A stretch of 7,845 nucleotides of DNA. It comes from DASUMP01 sp036277635 (GTDB lineage Bacteria > Actinomycetota > Acidimicrobiia > IMCC26256 > PALSA-610). Location: the NCBI GenBank assembly GCA_036277635.1, contig DASUMP010000148.1, forward strand, positions 1 to 7,845, written 5' to 3'. The notes beneath the pieces are model-generated. The model was not told the origin of the DNA, searched no databases, and saw nothing but the letters and a program-made list of their open reading frames with translations. Position numbers and translations under genes: made by a program. Below, in pieces: positions 5,416 through 7,845 of the stretch. Each line of letters begins with the position of its first letter. Positions within the stretch are counted from its first letter, which is position 1.

Positions 5416-6387
5416 TCACCGCTCGGCGGACGCGTCGCGATCGAGCACCTGGTCGAGTCGATCCTGCGAGACGAGCACGTCGCGACGCTTCGTGAGCTCG
5501 ACCGCGCGCACGTCGGCATCGCCGAGGTTGCGACCGGTGAGCGTGCGGGGCCACAGCTGCTCGACGCGCACGACGTTGATCAGGTTGCCGTAGACGAACG
5601 CTTGCACCAGCAGCGTGATCCACGCGAGCAACCCCACGATCGCCGCGAACGAGCCGTAGAGGCTGCTCGCCTCGGCGACGACGCGCTGCACGTAGACGCC
5701 GCCGAGCAGCGTGAGCAGATACACCGCGACTCCGGCGAACACCGACCCCGGCGCGAGCTCGCGGAGCGTGAGCCGGCGTGAGCACAACAAGAAGTAGAGC
5801 GCGGCCATCACGAGCGTGCTCAGCGCGATCGACGCGAGCGTGGTCGCGACGGCCATGACGGGCCCGAGGCTCTTCCCGAGCGTGAGCCCCGCGATCGCGC
5901 TCGTTCCGAACGTGGCGCAGCCGAGCAGCGCGAACACGGCGAAGGTGCGCGCGATCTTCGGGAAGAAGCCGGGGCGCGCGTACAGGGGGACGCCCCACAT
6001 CTGATTGATCGCGTCCTGGCTGGCCTGCGCGACGCGTCGCGCACCCCACAGGGTGACGAGGAGCGACGCGATGACGATCCAGGCGCTGCCGGCGAGGGGC
6101 TCGACACCTTCACGGATGTCGGGTCCGACGAACGGCAGCTGCTCCCACACCGCGTCGAGCACGCGGTCGCGGAGGTCGTCGTTGTCGCCGAAGACGGTCC
6201 GCAGCACGGTGACGAACGCGAGGAGCAACGGCAGGAGCGCGAACACGGCGTAGTACGAGATGACCGCGCCGAGGCGGCCGCTGTACTCCTCGCCGTGGCG
6301 CTTCTGCACCGCGTGCGGGAAGCCGAGCACCGGGTGCCGGCGCTGGTACGCGTCGATGCGGTCACTGACCTCGTCGACGATGCGCAC
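5416..6387 (-). CDS. YihY/BrkB-family inner membrane protein
   Basis: This encodes 323 residues from a GTG at 6387. Six hydrophobic segments are visible at roughly 40-62, 98-116, 146-168, 175-200, 214-235 and 246-270, with a cytoplasmic N-terminus and a charged C-terminal tail. Family features include GRLGAVISYYAVFALLPLLL (38-57), the W-G-x-R-R-V-x-Q-A segment near 114-122, which precedes the conserved NQMWGV (128-133), the REL-PG-SVFAG turn (209-219) and YGSFAAIVGLLAWI (244-257). The usual acidic GAELN-like end of the last helix is replaced by YGNLINVV (266-273). Members of this family were once called ribonuclease BN by mistake and no transport substrate is firmly known. The gene starts 24 bases after the stop of the exonuclease/UvrC-like gene, so the two are probably co-transcribed. 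The Shine-Dalgarno before the GTG is weak (GGGCAG), leaving the exact start less certain than the family. Confidence 0.9.
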   Translation of the reverse strand: MRIVDEVSDRIDAYQRRHPVLGFPHAVQKRHGEEYSGRLGAVISYYAVFALLPLLLAFVTVLRTVFGDNDDLRDRVLDAVWEQLPFVGPDIREGVEPLAGSAWIVIASLLVTLWGARRVAQASQDAINQMWGVPLYARPGFFPKIARTFAVFALLGCATFGTSAIAGLTLGKSLGPVMAVATTLASIALSTLVMAALYFLLCSRRLTLRELAPGSVFAGVAVYLLTLLGGVYVQRVVAEASSLYGSFAAIVGLLAWITLLVQAFVYGNLINVVRVEQLWPRTLTGRNLGDADVRAVELTKRRDVLVSQDRLDQVLDRDASAER

Positions 6388-6411
6388 ACCACAGTCTGCC
6401 CATCGCGGCGC

Positions 6412-7845
6412 TCACCGCCGGCGCGCGCGTGCGCGGACCGGCTCGTAGACCGGCACGCGCGGGGTCGCCGACGCGAACGTGCCCGTCGCGACGTCGATCC
6501 GGAGGTGGCGGGCCGACTCGCCCAGCCACCGTTCGACCACCAACAGCTCGTCGAGCTCGTGCCGACCGGGCGGCAGGTCGAGCGGGACGGGCTCGCCGGC
6601 GGGCGCGGCCCCGGGCCCACCGGCGAGCACCATCCGACCGTGGCGCAGCTCCACGGGACCGTCGGGAGCGTGCACGACGAGACGCTCGACCGCGCGCAGC
6701 GAGTCGAGCGACGTGCGGCGGTGCAGCGCGCGCCCCAGCGCGTTCAACCGGTCGCGCGTGGACGCGGCCTCTTCGAATCGCTCGTCGGCCGCGAGGCGCC
6801 GCATCCGCGCGACGAGGGGATCGAGCAGGAGGTGAGGTTCGCCGGTGATGCCCCGCCGCACGACGTCGGCGATCGCGGCGTACTCGTCGTCGTCGACCTG
6901 GGCTCGGCACGGGCACGTGGCCACGCCGAGCTGCGCGGGGACGCACGGCGCGCCGGGCGTGGGGGCAGCGCGCCGACCGATGCGCAGCGGACACCGACGG
7001 ATCGGCGACGCCGACTCGATCGCCTCGCGCACCAGGTGCGCGGCGCGGGTGGAACGGAACGGACCGAGGTAGTGCGCGCCGTCGGCGCGCGCCGTGCGCG
7101 TGACGGCGAGGCGGGGGAACCGCTCTTCGGTGAGCTTGAGGTACGTGTAGTGCTGCCACGCCTTGGACGCGCGGTTGAAGCGCGGTTGCAGCTCGTGGAT
7201 CAGCCGCACCTCACGCACGGCGGCTTCGAGGGGGTCTCGGCACACGAAGTGGTCGACGGACTCCGTCTCGCGCAGCATCTGGGGGATCTTGCGGCGGTCG
7301 TCGGCGAAGTAGGAGCGGACCCGGCTGCGCAGGTTGGTGGCCTTCCCCACGTAGAGGACGCGCCCGGCGCGGTCGCGGAACAGGTACACGCCCGGCTCGC
7401 GGGGCAGGCGCGCCGTGCCGGAGAGCTTGGCCGCCGACGGGTGGTTGCGCAGGGTCGGCAGGGCGAGCAGGTCGTCGAGACCGAGCACCCCGAACGTGGC
7501 GGCGCGCTCGAGCAACGTGTGGAACACCTCGGCGGTCGCCGCCGCGTCGGAGTAGGCGCGGTGCACGGGCTGCGTGCTCGCGCGCAAGTGGTTCGCGAGC
7601 GTCGCCAGCTTGAGGTTCGGGACCTCGTCGCGCACGAGCCGGCGCGCGATCGCGAGCGTGTCGACGCGGCGGTTCGTGAGGGTGGGGTAGCCGTGGTCGC
7701 GCAGCGCCGCGTCGAGGAACGACACGTCGAAGCGCACGTTGTGACCCACGATCACCGCGCCGCCGAGGAACTCGAGGAACGCGGGCAGCACCTCGCGCAC
7801 GCGCGGCGCGGGGATCACCATCGACTCGGTGATCCCGGTGAGCAC
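6412..7845 (-). CDS. DEDDh exonuclease fused to UvrC-like GIY-YIG nuclease (partial, 5' end outside window)
   Basis: The window shows the last 477 residues. Numbering here starts at the first visible codon. The frame is open at the right edge, and the first codon (GTG) is in mid-domain, not the true start. Residues 1-115 are the end of a DnaQ-type 3'-5' exonuclease: LTGIT (2-6), Exo II HNVRFD (35-40) and Exo III HRAYSD (95-100). Exo I (DxE) must lie upstream. Residues 149-225 are a GIY-YIG nuclease with GVY (152-154), YVGKATNLRSRVRSYF (165-180, catalytic-type R175) and E212 before LIHELQPRFN. Next come a UvrC-like segment, YLGPF (259-263), a four-cysteine cluster (285, 301, 311, 313) and a UVR-type UvrB-binding helix pair (about 345-376). 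The UvrC C-terminal RNase H-like and HhH domains are absent, so it resembles Cho more than full UvrC. The fusion is known in actinobacteria (Rv2191 in M. tuberculosis, from memory). The likely role is DNA repair in the cytosol. Confidence 0.92.
   Translation of the reverse strand: MLTGITESMVIPAPRVREVLPAFLEFLGGAVIVGHNVRFDVSFLDAALRDHGYPTLTNRRVDTLAIARRLVRDEVPNLKLATLANHLRASTQPVHRAYSDAAATAEVFHTLLERAATFGVLGLDDLLALPTLRNHPSAAKLSGTARLPREPGVYLFRDRAGRVLYVGKATNLRSRVRSYFADDRRKIPQMLRETESVDHFVCRDPLEAAVREVRLIHELQPRFNRASKAWQHYTYLKLTEERFPRLAVTRTARADGAHYLGPFRSTRAAHLVREAIESASPIRRCPLRIGRRAAPTPGAPCVPAQLGVATCPCRAQVDDDEYAAIADVVRRGITGEPHLLLDPLVARMRRLAADERFEEAASTRDRLNALGRALHRRTSLDSLRAVERLVVHAPDGPVELRHGRMVLAGGPGAAPAGEPVPLDLPPGRHELDELLVVERWLGESARHLRIDVATGTFASATPRVPVYEPVRARARRR
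6718..6813 (-). other. UVR-type motif (UvrB interaction) within the exonuclease/UvrC-like gene
   Basis: The segment encodes residues 345-376 of the visible protein, with the pattern M-x2-L-A-x3-R-F-E-E-A-A-x3-R-D-R-L-x2-L. This matches the helical hairpin by which UvrC and UvrB contact each other. Its presence supports recruitment to UvrB even though the C-terminal nuclease half of UvrC is missing. Confidence 0.7.

Noticed and set aside
5399..5429. CCGCCG / CGGCGG inverted repeat between the convergent stop codons, as a bidirectional terminator
   Set aside because: The stem is only 6 bases with a 19-base loop, there is no T tract on either strand, and part of it is coding. GC-rich DNA gives such matches often.
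7843..7845. GTG at the right edge as the start of the exonuclease/UvrC-like gene
   Set aside because: It lies inside the exonuclease domain, just before the LTGIT segment. The Exo I motif must be further upstream, so the gene is truncated by the window.

Overview
The window is very GC-rich with G/C at most third codon positions. It uses GTG starts freely and packs genes tightly on both strands. Together with the gene content (stand-alone trpD, a DEDD-exonuclease/UvrC-like fusion, many acyl-CoA dehydrogenase and Thr/Pro-rich envelope genes in the wider group), this suggests a chromosomal segment of a high-GC actinomycete. An Acidimicrobiia-like lineage is possible but not proven. No RNA gene, insertion sequence, CRISPR array or phage gene was found, and no stretch over 300 bases lacks a gene.

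Left block (1-2378, all minus strand). Reading in the direction of transcription, the order is: a secreted or anchored membrane protein B (1620-2378), a class I SAM-dependent methyltransferase (901-1623) overlapping it by a GTGA junction, and, after 121 bases, a second membrane protein A (1-779) that runs off the left edge. A and B are paralogues. Each has one N-terminal membrane segment, a long Ser/Thr/Pro linker and a C-terminal beta-rich domain with a shared N-T-S-x-W-T-M motif and two cysteines. The function of this locus is not known to me and it is the least ordinary part of the window.

Divergent control region (2379-2535). It separates B from the rightward genes. It holds a perfect 12-base inverted repeat around 2485, a good candidate operator, and a possible TAnnnT -10 element close to the next start codon.

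Middle block (2536-5396, plus strand). It contains an acyl-CoA dehydrogenase, then anthranilate phosphoribosyltransferase (trpD), then a small membrane protein with an N-terminal zinc ribbon. Gaps are 28 bases and 1 base, so the three are probably co-transcribed. No other tryptophan gene is present.

Right block (5416-7845, minus strand). It contains a DEDDh exonuclease fused to a UvrC-type GIY-YIG nuclease (5' end outside the window), followed 24 bases later by a six-helix YihY/BrkB-family membrane protein. This block converges on the middle block with only 19 bases between stop codons. The convergent arrangement of trpD and the exonuclease-UvrC fusion resembles, from memory, Rv2191/Rv2192c of Mycobacterium tuberculosis.

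Overall this looks mainly like an ordinary housekeeping region. I see no complete new system. The points worth following are the paralogous envelope pair around the methyltransferase, the operator-like palindrome, and the shifted cysteine spacing in the UvrC-like protein.
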